The notes beneath the pieces were generated by a model. It saw only the letters and a program-made list of their open reading frames with translations. It was not told the DNA's origin and did not search any database. The translations under genes were made by a program, and so were the position numbers. 64,000 nt of DNA, from assembly GCA_022822135.1 (NCBI GenBank), contig JAJECH010000014.1, positions 1-64,000 of the forward strand. Direction: 5' to 3'. Shown piece after piece: positions 27,678 through 36,066 of the stretch. The DNA is from Pseudomonadales bacterium (GTDB lineage: Bacteria > Pseudomonadota > Gammaproteobacteria > Pseudomonadales > Azotimanducaceae). Position 1 is the first letter of the stretch; every line of letters begins with the position of its first letter.

Positions 27678-28098
27678 ATGCTATTGCCTGAAGCGTTTGT
27701 GAGAATTGCTTTCTTTGCGGCTTCCACATGGTTTGATTCAGTTTAGGCATTGCTATCCAAGAACAACCTTGAACCGGGGACACGTGAATAATCCCTACTC
27801 CCATTTCTGCCGCAGCTTCTCTCAAGGACGCTGAGATATTTTTAGTCGCAACGGCAACACAAATGTAGTCCCCTACAAGCATATGTGCGTTACATTGTGC
27901 GAGAGCCGTGCGCCAATCACGAACTTTTACCTCAACGAAAGTGACCCAACGACCTCTGGTCGCCACAAGGTCTGCGCTTTGCCCAAGATTCGATACCTCA
28001 GTGCGTACTCTATATCCAGCACCCAATAGAAACTTTGTGACAATTTCTACTAATTCATGCTCTTGTAAACGAGTCCTATCGTTAGCGTATTCTTTCAT
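27667..28098 (-). CDS. PD-(D/E)XK nuclease-like protein
   Basis: 143 aa from ATG 28098 (TTG 28107 possible). A helix with Glu (EHELVEIVTKFLLGAGY) is followed by SADLVA (metal-binding Asp) and FVEVKV (E-x-K), the core order of restriction-endonuclease-like folds such as Mrr/MmcB relatives; the helix after it, DWRTALAQ, fits also. Third of five genes; overlaps both neighbours. It may cut modified or foreign DNA, or may only bind it. Confidence 0.6.
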   Translation of the reverse strand: MKEYANDRTRLQEHELVEIVTKFLLGAGYRVRTEVSNLGQSADLVATRGRWVTFVEVKVRDWRTALAQCNAHMLVGDYICVAVATKNISASLREAAAEMGVGIIHVSPVQGCSWIAMPKLNQTMWKPQRKQFSQTLQAIAYVD

Positions 28099-28597
28099 AT
28101 CTATCAAATGAGTTAGAAATAACGCATAAGAGAGTCATAGAACCGCCTTGGATGGCAATTATTACTATCCCCCCGATTAGAATCCTTGACAAGTATTCTG
28201 GAAAAACGAACACACAAATGATCAATCCAAAACTAATGATGGTCGCCGCAAAAAGAACGTACATACCTGATTTATACAAGAATGAAGCTCTGGAGACTTT
28301 CATTAGTAGATCAAAAGTGCGCCATGTCTCGTCGGTGTAACGAGCGACACGATCTGGACTACTGCCATCGCCTCGAAGCACTGCGGGAAGGAGTGGTTCT
28401 CGAAGGGTTTCATCTTGAATTGAATACGCGTACTCTAGTAATTCCGCCAAGTACTGCGCTAGATTCTCCTTGAGCGATCGATGCAACTCGTTCACTCGAT
28501 CTCGGAACACTGACCTAGAATCGATGAATACGCCAAAATGTCCTGCTAAACCTAAGGCAATCGGTATAAGTAGAGTTAACGTTTTGGGGTCAACCAA
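28082..28597 (-). CDS. Membrane protein with three predicted transmembrane segments
   Basis: 171 aa, family not recognised. Hydrophobic segments at about residues 6-24, 109-131 and 138-160 flank a soluble, charged region (25-105) with a likely coiled helix (ELHRSLKENLAQYLAELLEYA). One N-terminal and two C-terminal membrane spans around a cytoplasmic sensor-like part is common in abortive-infection effectors, but no motif proves this. Overlaps the first island gene by 8 nt and the nuclease-like gene by 17 nt. Confidence 0.6.
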   Translation of the reverse strand: MVDPKTLTLLIPIALGLAGHFGVFIDSRSVFRDRVNELHRSLKENLAQYLAELLEYAYSIQDETLREPLLPAVLRGDGSSPDRVARYTDETWRTFDLLMKVSRASFLYKSGMYVLFAATIISFGLIICVFVFPEYLSRILIGGIVIIAIQGGSMTLLCVISNSFDRYERIR

Positions 28598-29168
28598 TAA
28601 CCTGTTTCCTTATAGTTGAATTGACCGCTGAATCAGGGTATTTCTTGTAGACATACTGAAGAATGGATCGTAGGGGTTTTCGCTCCAAATTGGCGCGGAA
28701 ACTAGCCAGCAGACGTTGCTGTGAACCGGACAAATCAGAATAGAGCTTGGATTCCACAAAAGTTCGCCCGTCATTGGTTAAGCTGAATTGTTGTTCGTCG
28801 TATTCGGAGAACGTGTCCTCACTTGAATCCGGCAATGATGCGCTGAGCCACATTTCCCACTCTGCGGCCGATTCAGGCGTTGTGTCCCCTTCAGCCGCTT
28901 CAGATTCAATAAACCCACGAAGAACGAAAAAGTTCAAATCATCATAGATCTGAGAAGAAAATGGTCCAAAATTCCATGGAAAGAACTCGTAGAAATTCTC
29001 TTCATTGATGTCTGTTCCGCGTCGAAAGTGCTTCAGCGCTTCCACTTTGAATAAATAGAGCATCTTAACCAGCCGTGTTCGGCCGACGATCGGTTGATTT
29101 GTTTCGTCCGTGATTCCCGGTGAGTACAACAATAGCAACAAGATATCGCGTCTGTTGTTGATCCTCAC
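28590..29168 (-). CDS. Winged-helix protein, SocA/Panacea-like
   Basis: 192 aa, first gene of the island operon, GTG start with GAGG 9 nt upstream. The pattern GRTRLVKMLYLFKVEAL followed by FFPWNFGPFSSQIYDDL and a later LTNDGRTF resembles the DUF4065/SocA (Panacea) type: a helix with RLxKLLYL, a YGPFS turn and a winged domain. Such proteins act as antitoxins or proteolytic adaptors; role here is inferred. The region between about residues 95 and 125 is acidic and low in complexity. Confidence 0.5.
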   Translation of the reverse strand: MRINNRRDILLLLLYSPGITDETNQPIVGRTRLVKMLYLFKVEALKHFRRGTDINEENFYEFFPWNFGPFSSQIYDDLNFFVLRGFIESEAAEGDTTPESAAEWEMWLSASLPDSSEDTFSEYDEQQFSLTNDGRTFVESKLYSDLSGSQQRLLASFRANLERKPLRSILQYVYKKYPDSAVNSTIRKQVIG

Positions 29169-29418
29169 TTCGCATTACCTCACTCTGGTAGGGATTTACA
29201 TCCGACTATGCCAAAACGGATTACGCAGTGACGCAGTCGACACTCTGAAGTATATTGTCGAAGGTGGGACTGCGCACGTTATAGGGGACTCTTACGAGAT
29301 CAACAACCAGATCCTACGAATCAGCGTTCTCTTCAATTACCCAATTTTGTTCCGTTGGGATGAAGAACGGGTCGAATCAGCCGCGAACCCCTTCATCATC
29401 ACGCCGGAGAAAGTGTAA
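29110..29418 (+). other. Doubtful ORF between island and ssrA
   Basis: A 102-codon frame whose first 59 nt are antisense to the winged-helix gene. The product shows no known motif; it is not a tyrosine recombinase. The last ~65 codons (from about 29220) have some coding character and might be the decayed end of a gene, possibly where an integrase would be expected next to ssrA. No good ribosome site. Otherwise the 29169-29474 interval has no gene. Confidence 0.2.
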
Positions 29419-29444
29419 ACCATGTCTCCGGTACAAAGTGTAAA
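29404..29444. repeat. Direct repeats interleaved with an inverted repeat downstream of ssrA
   Basis: AAAGTGTAAA occurs at 29410-29419 and 29435-29444. The pair CCGGAGA (29404-29410) and TCTCCGG (29425-29431) forms a 7-bp inverted repeat around the first copy. The cluster is 31 nt from the ssrA 3' end, where integrase arm sites often lie. Function is conjecture; it could also be a terminator-like hairpin, but without a T-run. Confidence 0.35.
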
Positions 29445-29468
29445 GGATGTCCCAAGAACGGACCCGGG

Positions 29469-29479
29469 AGAAATTGGTG
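29469..29479 (+). repeat. 11-bp direct repeat, right border of the island at the ssrA 3' end
   Basis: AGAAATTGGTG, second copy of 25432-25442. Positions 29475-29479 are the last five bases of ssrA (CACCA on the minus strand), so the repeat straddles the mature 3' end, a well-known integration target. Confidence 0.4.
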
Positions 29480-29829
29480 GAGGTGGCGGGATTCGAACCC
29501 GCGTCCGTCGACTCTCCAACTCTGGCTCTACATGCTTAGATACGTCTATTGATTTGACTTATTAGCGACCCGACGAGCAGGGTGCAAACAAGCGAGTTCC
29601 TAGAGTTTTGACGATCGAATTAGAAACAATCTCCGATCGCGATCCCTTAAAACGATTCCGGTCAACCTGCAAGGGCACTCAACTGACCAGAACTAACGGT
29701 CTTAAGCCGCTAGAGCGTAGTTGTCGTCGTTGGCAACTATTGAAATCGCAGCGTTTGATTTACGAGAGTCACTACCCTCTCGACATGCACCTCGGCCTTT
29801 GAAATCTCCGTCAAAGCCAAGTCACCCCC
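29475..29829 (-). ncRNA. ssrA: Transfer-messenger RNA (tmRNA)
   Basis: 355-nt ribosome-rescue RNA. The 5' GGGGGTG pairs with 3' CACCTCC before ACCA, including the G3-U pair recognised by alanyl-tRNA synthetase. The T arm (GGACGCGGGTTCGAATCCCG) is complete and CCA is encoded. The tag frame, 29734-29702, reads ANDDNYALAA then TAA. An automated search could mistake the 3' end for a tRNA. The gene is full length, so the island next to it left it intact. SmpB is at 10827-11297. Confidence 0.98.
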
Positions 29830-29842
29830 TCAATCAAAAATG

Positions 29843-29871
29843 CTCATATCCCTAAATTAAAGCGACGTAAA
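29843..29871 (-). promoter_or_regulatory. Probable ssrA promoter
   Basis: Minus strand TTTACG (29871-29866), 17 nt, TATGAG (29848-29843), about 13 nt before the mature 5' end; the short leader would be removed by RNase P. Moderate match to the sigma-70 pattern. Confidence 0.45.
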
Positions 29872-29907
29872 GTTTAGCGATGATTTAGAACGACTGCTAC
29901 AACTAGA

Positions 29908-31557
29908 TCAAGCAGCGTCACCAGAACTCTGGACCTCAGTCGGTTCGTTTCGCTCACCAAGCAACTCACGTGCGATATCTCTTGCTTCGTCCAGCGTATG
30001 AACGGTCCTAACTTCCGGCACATTTCGCAACACGTCAAACGCATCGAAAGTGTCTTCGACGGTGTTCGACATACCGACGACAATCACCTCCGTTTTTTCG
30101 GAAATCGCAACTTGCATCAACTGTTCGATGACCAATGCAGAGCTATCGTCTACATGTATCGTTTCGGATAGATCAAAGATCACGATCTCATGTTCTTTGA
30201 TATCGACGCTGAACGTACTCACCAACCGATGAGATGAAGCGACTGTGAACACACCCCGAAGTGCAACCAACCCCACACGCGCGGTAAATTCGTCAACATC
30301 TTTGTCTTCAGGATCTAAAAACTGCTTATCAAGCAGAGGAACGGAAACCACATTGTCGAGTTCCAGATCCTCTAATTTGCGTGCATGCACCATACCCGCA
30401 GCGATAAGACCAACGGTGACTCCTGCAACCAGATCGACGAACACCGTAATCGCCATGGTGGTCAACATGACCACGATGAAACCTCTCGGTATCTTGTGGG
30501 CACCGAGTACGCTACGCCAATCGATGATGTCGATACCAATCTTTAACAAGATACCAGCGAGAACTGCATGTGGTATTGGGGATAGGTAGCCGCCTAATCC
30601 AAGTACCAGGAGGAGCATCAGCAGTCCGTAAATTACGCCTGACGCCCTTGACGTACCACCCGCGCGTAGATTCGTTAACGTACCGAGCGTATTCCCTGCA
30701 CCTGCTACACCACCAAACATACCCGCGATGATGTTGCCGAGACCTTGACCCACCAGCTCTCGGTTTGGTTTGTGTCTAGTGCCCGTAACCGAATCAGCGA
30801 CTAGCGATACAAGAAGACTGTCTACGGATCCAATTAAGGCAATGATGAATGCGGGTTCTATCGCACGTAGAACGAATTCCGTATTTGGCATCGTCAGTGC
30901 GAATGTCGGCATACCGGTTGGAACGTCGCCAAGCGTGGGTGCACCGGTAAGCCAGAACATGCCAAGCGCTGTTCCCGCGATTAATGCAACAACCGGTCCT
31001 GGTAAGTAAGTTGACAACCGTCGAGGCCACGCGGCGGCAATGACGAACGAAATCGTTGCCAGTAGCAGTGCACTGTAATTTATGTCCGTAATCGATTGCA
31101 AGAACATTTGAATCGACTCCAACGGACTTCCCATCGCAGGCGCACCTGTAATCGGCAGCAGCTGGATCAATACGATAATGACACCGATGCCGGTCATAAA
31201 CCCTGAAATGACAGCCTGTGGTGTGTATACGATGTAGCGTCCGATTCTGGTTAAACCCAGTATTACTTGGATACAACCGCTCATCGCAACGATCGTCAGT
31301 GCTTCAACTATGGATGTCGCATGACTCGCGACGATCACCGCGACCGCTACGGTCATCGGTCCAGTAGGACCGGAAATTTGTGTTCTCGTGCCTCCAAAAA
31401 TCGACGCAAATAGACCGACGCCAACAGCACCGTACAAACCGGCTTCGGCGCCAAGACCCGAGGCAATTCCAAACGCGAGCGACGCCGGCAGCATGACCAC
31501 CGCAGCTGTCACACCACCAAACACGTCCCCAACGAACGCTCGAAAGTTGTAATTCAT
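29908..31557 (-). CDS. SulP-family inorganic anion transporter with STAS domain
   Basis: 549 aa. About 12-14 membrane segments (residues 10-400) begin with the SulP entry VFGGVTAAVVMLPASLAFG; the C-terminal cytoplasmic STAS domain (about 430-540) has EIVIFDLSETIHVDDSSALVIEQL. Carries sulfate, bicarbonate or another anion; specificity is not readable. Sulfate supply would fit the sulfolipid genes 6 kb away, but there is no operon link. Confidence 0.92.
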   Translation of the reverse strand: MNYNFRAFVGDVFGGVTAAVVMLPASLAFGIASGLGAEAGLYGAVGVGLFASIFGGTRTQISGPTGPMTVAVAVIVASHATSIVEALTIVAMSGCIQVILGLTRIGRYIVYTPQAVISGFMTGIGVIIVLIQLLPITGAPAMGSPLESIQMFLQSITDINYSALLLATISFVIAAAWPRRLSTYLPGPVVALIAGTALGMFWLTGAPTLGDVPTGMPTFALTMPNTEFVLRAIEPAFIIALIGSVDSLLVSLVADSVTGTRHKPNRELVGQGLGNIIAGMFGGVAGAGNTLGTLTNLRAGGTSRASGVIYGLLMLLLVLGLGGYLSPIPHAVLAGILLKIGIDIIDWRSVLGAHKIPRGFIVVMLTTMAITVFVDLVAGVTVGLIAAGMVHARKLEDLELDNVVSVPLLDKQFLDPEDKDVDEFTARVGLVALRGVFTVASSHRLVSTFSVDIKEHEIVIFDLSETIHVDDSSALVIEQLMQVAISEKTEVIVVGMSNTVEDTFDAFDVLRNVPEVRTVHTLDEARDIARELLGERNEPTEVQSSGDAA

Positions 31558-31916
31558 GTTCTACGTTCGTCTAGTATGAACTGACCTTCTGTAATGGGAA
31601 GATCGTATTACTCTGTCTGTGTATGCACTAGACAAACTATGACCGACAATTCCTATGCTGCCTCTTAAATAGTATCGATTGGCTCAATCGTCGTTTGCTC
31701 GTAGGCGAAACAAGCAGACTAATCCACCTTCGTTCGTCATCGATGGGTTGTTTGACCTGATATCGACGCGTCCGAAAGTGGTAGACAAAACGTTTGCTGG
31801 CGCTAGCGTTCAAGACAAAGCTGGCTTCTTCACTGATCTCCTCGCTAATTTCGTCACAAATTGCGTCCAAAATTTATAATCCGCGCGCCATTTTCACCTC
31901 GCCCGATAGGTCCAAT
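31558..31916. other. 359-nt stretch without a convincing gene
   Basis: Lies between the divergent SulP gene and a small plus-strand gene. Frames here are short and lack ribosome sites. An in-frame upstream extension of the small gene to TTG 31794 exists but reads as a Ser/Ile/Lys-rich stretch unlike a conserved N-terminus. Confidence 0.45.
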
Positions 31917-32195
31917 TTGAGCGAAGCGCAACGTCAAACGCGCATCATTTATCAAGCATTCTGCGAGATCGCCGCCAACGGTGCGGACCTTATCAGACCT
32001 GGCGATGTAATCGAACTGTTGCGCTCGAGAGACCATCCCCTTGGCATCTGGCATGTCAACGGGGAATTCGCACGTCTCGCGGTTTTAAACCTCATAAAGC
32101 TCGACGAGGACACCGGTAAATGGCAACTCGTACCGGACCAAGATTTCGATGTGGCGGCCGAGACAGTGAACGGCAATTGGGAACAGCTAGCCTAA
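31917..32195 (+). CDS. Hypothetical protein, 92 aa
   Basis: Start chosen at TTG 31917 with AGG 7 nt upstream (MSEAQRQTRIIYQAF). The pattern GIWHVNGEFARLAVLNLIKLDEDTGKWQL looks like a compact winged-helix: a recognition-type helix then a two-strand wing. No family name can be given. Convergent with ispA, 15 nt apart. Confidence 0.6.
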   Translation: MSEAQRQTRIIYQAFCEIAANGADLIRPGDVIELLRSRDHPLGIWHVNGEFARLAVLNLIKLDEDTGKWQLVPDQDFDVAAETVNGNWEQLA

Positions 32196-32210
32196 GACAT
32201 CGCGCTCGAT

Positions 32211-33086
32211 TTAGCTAATTCGGTCGACGCAACGCTTCGCAACATCGGCCAACACGGAATCAGAAAAGCCGAGTTCAACCAATTCCCCTAACGCTTTTTC
32301 AAGCAATTCATGAGCGTAGGCTGTCGCCGCGTCAATTCCCAGTAACACGGGGAATGTCTGCTTTCCTAACCGTGAATCTTGACCAATTGGTTTACCGGTG
32401 ATATCACTGGACTGACTGCAATCAAGGACGTCGTCGACAACCTGAAACGCTTCTCCGAGATTCACGCCGAAGCGGTGTAGACCCGTGCTGACTTGCGCAT
32501 CTAGGCGTTCATCCCCGATGATGCGTCCGATATCAACAGCAGCCACGAAGAACTCACCGGTCTTTGCGGCGTGTAGGCGACGTAACTCTTCAACACTAAG
32601 CGTATCGTCGGGGGTCAGCTGGATATCCCACGCCTGTCCGCCCACCATCCCTTTCCACCCCGCCGCACGAGATAGCACTTTCGTGATCTCTAATCGTTTA
32701 TCGCCCGGAATAGTGTCGCAATCGGCTATTAGGTTGAAAGCGAGAGGTTGGAGCGCATCGCCTACCAGGGTTGCCATCGCAGGGCCGAACACCTTGTGAC
32801 AACTCGGTTTTCCCCTCCGTAAATCGGCGTCGTCCATCACTGGAAGATCATCATGGACTAACGAATATGCATGAAGGCACTCGATAGCACAAGCACTATC
32901 AAGTGCACTCGTGTAGCAACCTGACAAGGTGTAGGATGTCGCGCAAACTAGTGAGCCTCGAAGCCGTTTACCGCCATTGAGCACGGCGTAACGCATCCCT
33001 TCGACAAGCTCTTTTGAATGCTCCGACTTGGATGGAAGGACACCCTCTAGGTGAGTTTCGATCGCGCCGACGAATTCCTCAAGCAA
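32211..33086 (-). CDS. ispA: Farnesyl diphosphate synthase (short-chain polyprenyl synthase)
   Basis: Condenses isopentenyl diphosphate with DMAPP/GPP. 291 aa, TTG start. GGKRLRGSLV near residue 40, first Asp-rich motif DDLPVMDDADLRRG, and second Asp-rich motif DDVLD with the GKPIGQD segment. It follows xseB by 56 nt as in the common xseB-ispA-dxs set, but dxs is not next. Confidence 0.93.
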   Translation of the reverse strand: MLEEFVGAIETHLEGVLPSKSEHSKELVEGMRYAVLNGGKRLRGSLVCATSYTLSGCYTSALDSACAIECLHAYSLVHDDLPVMDDADLRRGKPSCHKVFGPAMATLVGDALQPLAFNLIADCDTIPGDKRLEITKVLSRAAGWKGMVGGQAWDIQLTPDDTLSVEELRRLHAAKTGEFFVAAVDIGRIIGDERLDAQVSTGLHRFGVNLGEAFQVVDDVLDCSQSSDITGKPIGQDSRLGKQTFPVLLGIDAATAYAHELLEKALGELVELGFSDSVLADVAKRCVDRIS

Positions 33087-33142
33087 TCCTGCGGTTCCTA
33101 TATATGCAATTGGATAGGGCGAAAGGGTCCTTTATTCGCTGC

Positions 33143-33367
33143 CTAAGACTCTTCGTCCGAGGCGTCCCCCTCGTTATCGCCCGACAACTCGATCACCTTG
33201 AGACGGGCTTCATCGAGCATTTTCTTGCACTGCTCCGAGAGCACCATTCCGCGCTCAAACGCTTTCAGTTGATCAGATAGCGAGAGCTCACCGTTTTCCA
33301 GTCCTTGGACAACCTCCTCCAATTCTGCGAGCGTACTCTCAAAGTCCTGCTCGTTTTGCTCGCTCAC
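33143..33367 (-). CDS. xseB: Exodeoxyribonuclease VII small subunit
   Basis: 74 aa, GTG start. Entire helical hairpin is seen: FESTLAELEEVVQGLENGELSLSD then LKAFERGMVLSEQCKKML, with the usual acidic tail. The large subunit xseA is not in the window. Confidence 0.93.
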   Translation of the reverse strand: MSEQNEQDFESTLAELEEVVQGLENGELSLSDQLKAFERGMVLSEQCKKMLDEARLKVIELSGDNEGDASDEES

Positions 33368-33472
33368 TTTTCACATATCTCTATTTGGAGTCCGACATGC
33401 GATTTTAAATTGTGGGTGGTCACGCATACGGCGAGATCTTGACGATCATTCATCGTCGTACGGCTCAGACCT

Positions 33473-34087
33473 CTATTCGTCTTGATGGACAGCTAACCTA
33501 AGCAAGACCTCGTTACGACGAAACATTGGTGGTGTGAATGGGCCGTTGTACACTGCCGAAATCGGTTCGCCTATCGCAGTAAGTCCATCGCGTTTAAGCG
33601 ACTTTTCGAGCATTCTAACATGCTCCCAAAACCTCTCCTCCGTTATGCGTCCTCGATAACGCAATACAGCAAACCTTCCTCCCTTAACTTCACCCAACGT
33701 CACGCGATCATCGTTTGGTAGCGGTAACGTCTCCTGGTCATAGGCACGCTCCATCACAAAGCGATAGACCGTCGACCGGCCATCTTCGTCCTCGATCCGT
33801 TCACGGGTAACCGGAATCGTCATTTTCATTGACACGGATTCTGAGTCTTCTGGACTGTTCGATATCGCGCGCCGGTTGTCACCGAAGATGTAACCGGCTA
33901 GACGTTGAAATGCGGCGTTACCTGTGCGATCAAAGTCACCATCGACACGGGTCTCCGCTACAAGATAGCTCGCATACTCGCGAATTTCGTAGTCGTCCAT
34001 TTGTTGAAGAACCTCATACTCCGGTTCTTCGTATGCATTTGCGACACTAGCCACGAGCAAGACAAATATGTATCGGAAGTAGGACAA
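33473..34087 (-). CDS. SOUL-family haem-binding protein, exported
   Basis: 204 aa from TTG 34087 with GGAG 7 nt upstream. A signal peptide (YFRYIFVLLVASVANA) precedes the SOUL/HBP fold: YEVLQQMDDYEIREYASYLVAET near the N-terminus, VSMKMTIPVTRERI, and NEVLLRL at the end. Haem binding is inferred from family. Single gene. Confidence 0.88.
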   Translation of the reverse strand: MSYFRYIFVLLVASVANAYEEPEYEVLQQMDDYEIREYASYLVAETRVDGDFDRTGNAAFQRLAGYIFGDNRRAISNSPEDSESVSMKMTIPVTRERIEDEDGRSTVYRFVMERAYDQETLPLPNDDRVTLGEVKGGRFAVLRYRGRITEERFWEHVRMLEKSLKRDGLTAIGEPISAVYNGPFTPPMFRRNEVLLRLAVHQDE

Positions 34088-34150
34088 GAGTGAACTCCAA
34101 CCAATTAACCATTTCGTACCGTCCTACTGATTGGACAGCGAAATTCGTCG

Positions 34151-35005
34151 TTAATTAAGTTGAGATGTAGCAGCGGGCGTCAAATCAAGAACCTTGTCTT
34201 TTTCCACCCAGCGTTCTTCAAGCCAAGTACGAACCTCTTGTTTCAAAACATCTTCAATCGGAAAAGTCCTCGTCTCGATTTCTATCTCACCTGCCGATCC
34301 GCCTAAAAACTGCCAGAACGTGGAAGGATGAGGGTATCTGATGGTTACGTCTACCACATTCGGTTTTAAAGATTCAAGGGCTTCCAAGATCGCAGTGAAG
34401 CCAGCTGGACGCGGTGGTAATAAGCAGCGATACGGGCTTTTTAAGCTCTGTTGCTTCTTCTCAGAAAAACGCGTTCCTTCAGCAAAACTGAGCATCGCTG
34501 CGGGTGCTCGATAAAGCGCTTCGCATGCCTCCCGAACACGACGTCGATCATCTTCACGTCGATCACTTTCAGATTGAAGCGCGTGTGCTTTTCGTTGGAG
34601 TACTGGAAAGTCGAATACGACAAAAATAAGACCCAGTATGGGAATGTACGCAAGTTCCCGCTTACACAGGAATTTCACGATCGGACCACGCCGGGCGATG
34701 ATGCTCTGGATGAGAAAAACATCGCTCCACGAACCATGATTAGCGACGACGACAATTGCTTCTTCTTGGTTGAGTTCGAGACCAGGATCTTGCCATTGAG
34801 CGCCGGAGATTCGCTTAAGTACCCAGTCGTCAAACACAACTGCCTGCCGATAGATCCCACATCCGATACGTGATACTGTTGGTCGGAGTCCCGGCACCAA
34901 TAGGCGTATCGCCAGCAACAGTAAGAGCGGTAGCATCCAAAGGAGCAGGTTAGATGCGACGAGTGAGAACGATACTGTCGCCTTCAGATGACCGGTAAAG
35001 GTCAC
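34151..35005 (-). CDS. PlsC-like acyltransferase
   Basis: 284 aa, GTG start. N-terminal membrane segment (about 15-38), then acyltransferase motif I NHGSWSDVF (NHxxxxD), motif III FAEGTRFS, and a C-terminal region like YihG-type 1-acylglycerol-3-phosphate acyltransferases. Likely inner-membrane lipid modification. Overlaps the preceding DUF1295 gene by four bases, so co-translated. Confidence 0.85.
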   Translation of the reverse strand: MTFTGHLKATVSFSLVASNLLLWMLPLLLLLAIRLLVPGLRPTVSRIGCGIYRQAVVFDDWVLKRISGAQWQDPGLELNQEEAIVVVANHGSWSDVFLIQSIIARRGPIVKFLCKRELAYIPILGLIFVVFDFPVLQRKAHALQSESDRREDDRRRVREACEALYRAPAAMLSFAEGTRFSEKKQQSLKSPYRCLLPPRPAGFTAILEALESLKPNVVDVTIRYPHPSTFWQFLGGSAGEIEIETRTFPIEDVLKQEVRTWLEERWVEKDKVLDLTPAATSQLN

Positions 35006-35868
35006 CGTGGTGGTTTCGGGACGAGCATGGGGGTATTCGATACATATCGAATGTACTCAGGATCGTCTCCCCAACGTTTTTGTGCACTGGCTTCGAGCAT
35101 TCGTATGCCGCTGATTTTGGTTAACAATAGCCATACGAATACGGGGGAGATCAAGGTCACGTACTGCCATCCCTGCAAGGCCGGAAATGCACAGATCGCT
35201 ATCCCGCTCCACAACAGAATTTCACCGAAGTAATTTGGATGGCGTGACCAACGCCACAATCCCGACTCGATGAACCTCGAAGCGTTAGTCGGTGATTGTC
35301 GAAAACGACGCTTTTGGTTGTCGGCGGAAACTTCAATACTGAAACCCATAATCCAAATCAAGGTTCCTGCTATGAGGAAGCCATCAATGGAACCCGGTTC
35401 GTCGGAAACCATCGCCGCAAGACCTGGACCGAATGTCACGGTAACCCATACAGCCTGTAACGTCCAAGTCATGAGGAATGTGGCGAAGCTGTTCCTGATC
35501 GTGTTGAAACGTCTATCGCCACCTTCACGCCGCACACGTAATGTGAGGAAAGTTCCAAGGCGTACCGCCCAGATGGCAACCAACGTACCGATGACAATCG
35601 ATCGATTGCTCAGTTCACTAGAGAGTATCAATGCAACGCAAGCCGTACCGATAAAGGTTGCGCTCCCGACTAAATCAAAGAATCTTTCCGTACGTAAAAA
35701 CCAGGCCGGGACAAACGCGACCCACTGAATCACGAACGCTGTGATCACGCATAGTGCGAAAACTGGTACACCGAATGCAAGGCTGACGCCGTCGCTACCG
35801 AAATATGCAAGCAGTGCACCCGCCAGGATCGCAGCAAGGAAACCAGCCCAAGAATTAGCTGAGGTCAC
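35002..35868 (-). CDS. DUF1295 membrane protein (steroid 5-alpha-reductase / isoprenylcysteine methyltransferase fold)
   Basis: 288 aa, GTG start without a strong ribosome site. About seven to eight membrane helices and the conserved C-terminal WRWSRHPNYFGEILLWSGI signature, which binds NADPH or SAM in related enzymes. Coupled to the acyltransferase, suggesting lipid or quinone-like substrate; activity unknown. The 198 nt upstream hold no gene. Confidence 0.87.
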   Translation of the reverse strand: MTSANSWAGFLAAILAGALLAYFGSDGVSLAFGVPVFALCVITAFVIQWVAFVPAWFLRTERFFDLVGSATFIGTACVALILSSELSNRSIVIGTLVAIWAVRLGTFLTLRVRREGGDRRFNTIRNSFATFLMTWTLQAVWVTVTFGPGLAAMVSDEPGSIDGFLIAGTLIWIMGFSIEVSADNQKRRFRQSPTNASRFIESGLWRWSRHPNYFGEILLWSGIAICAFPALQGWQYVTLISPVFVWLLLTKISGIRMLEASAQKRWGDDPEYIRYVSNTPMLVPKPPR

Positions 35869-36066
35869 TTGGTTCTAATGCTTTGGTTTGAGGAATCATG
35901 ACAAATCTCGCCAACGTTCCGCAATTAGACCTCTAGCGTCCGGCACTGACATCCACCCGCGGAATCTCAAGCAAGTATCGCAGTTAGTCGTATTCGCGCA
36001 TTACGCGTCTCGACCGACATCCACCACCGGATACAGAAAGGTGAATACTCGAATGTCAAAGTTGAT

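Noticed and set aside
26334-29168. Dpd-type DNA deazapurine system
   Set aside because: Only a TGT-like gene is present; helicases, ParB-like and other dpd genes are absent.
29475-29555. tRNA-Ala-like sequence at 29475 on the minus strand
   Set aside because: It is the 3' half of tmRNA; the matching 5' half and tag frame are 270 nt away.
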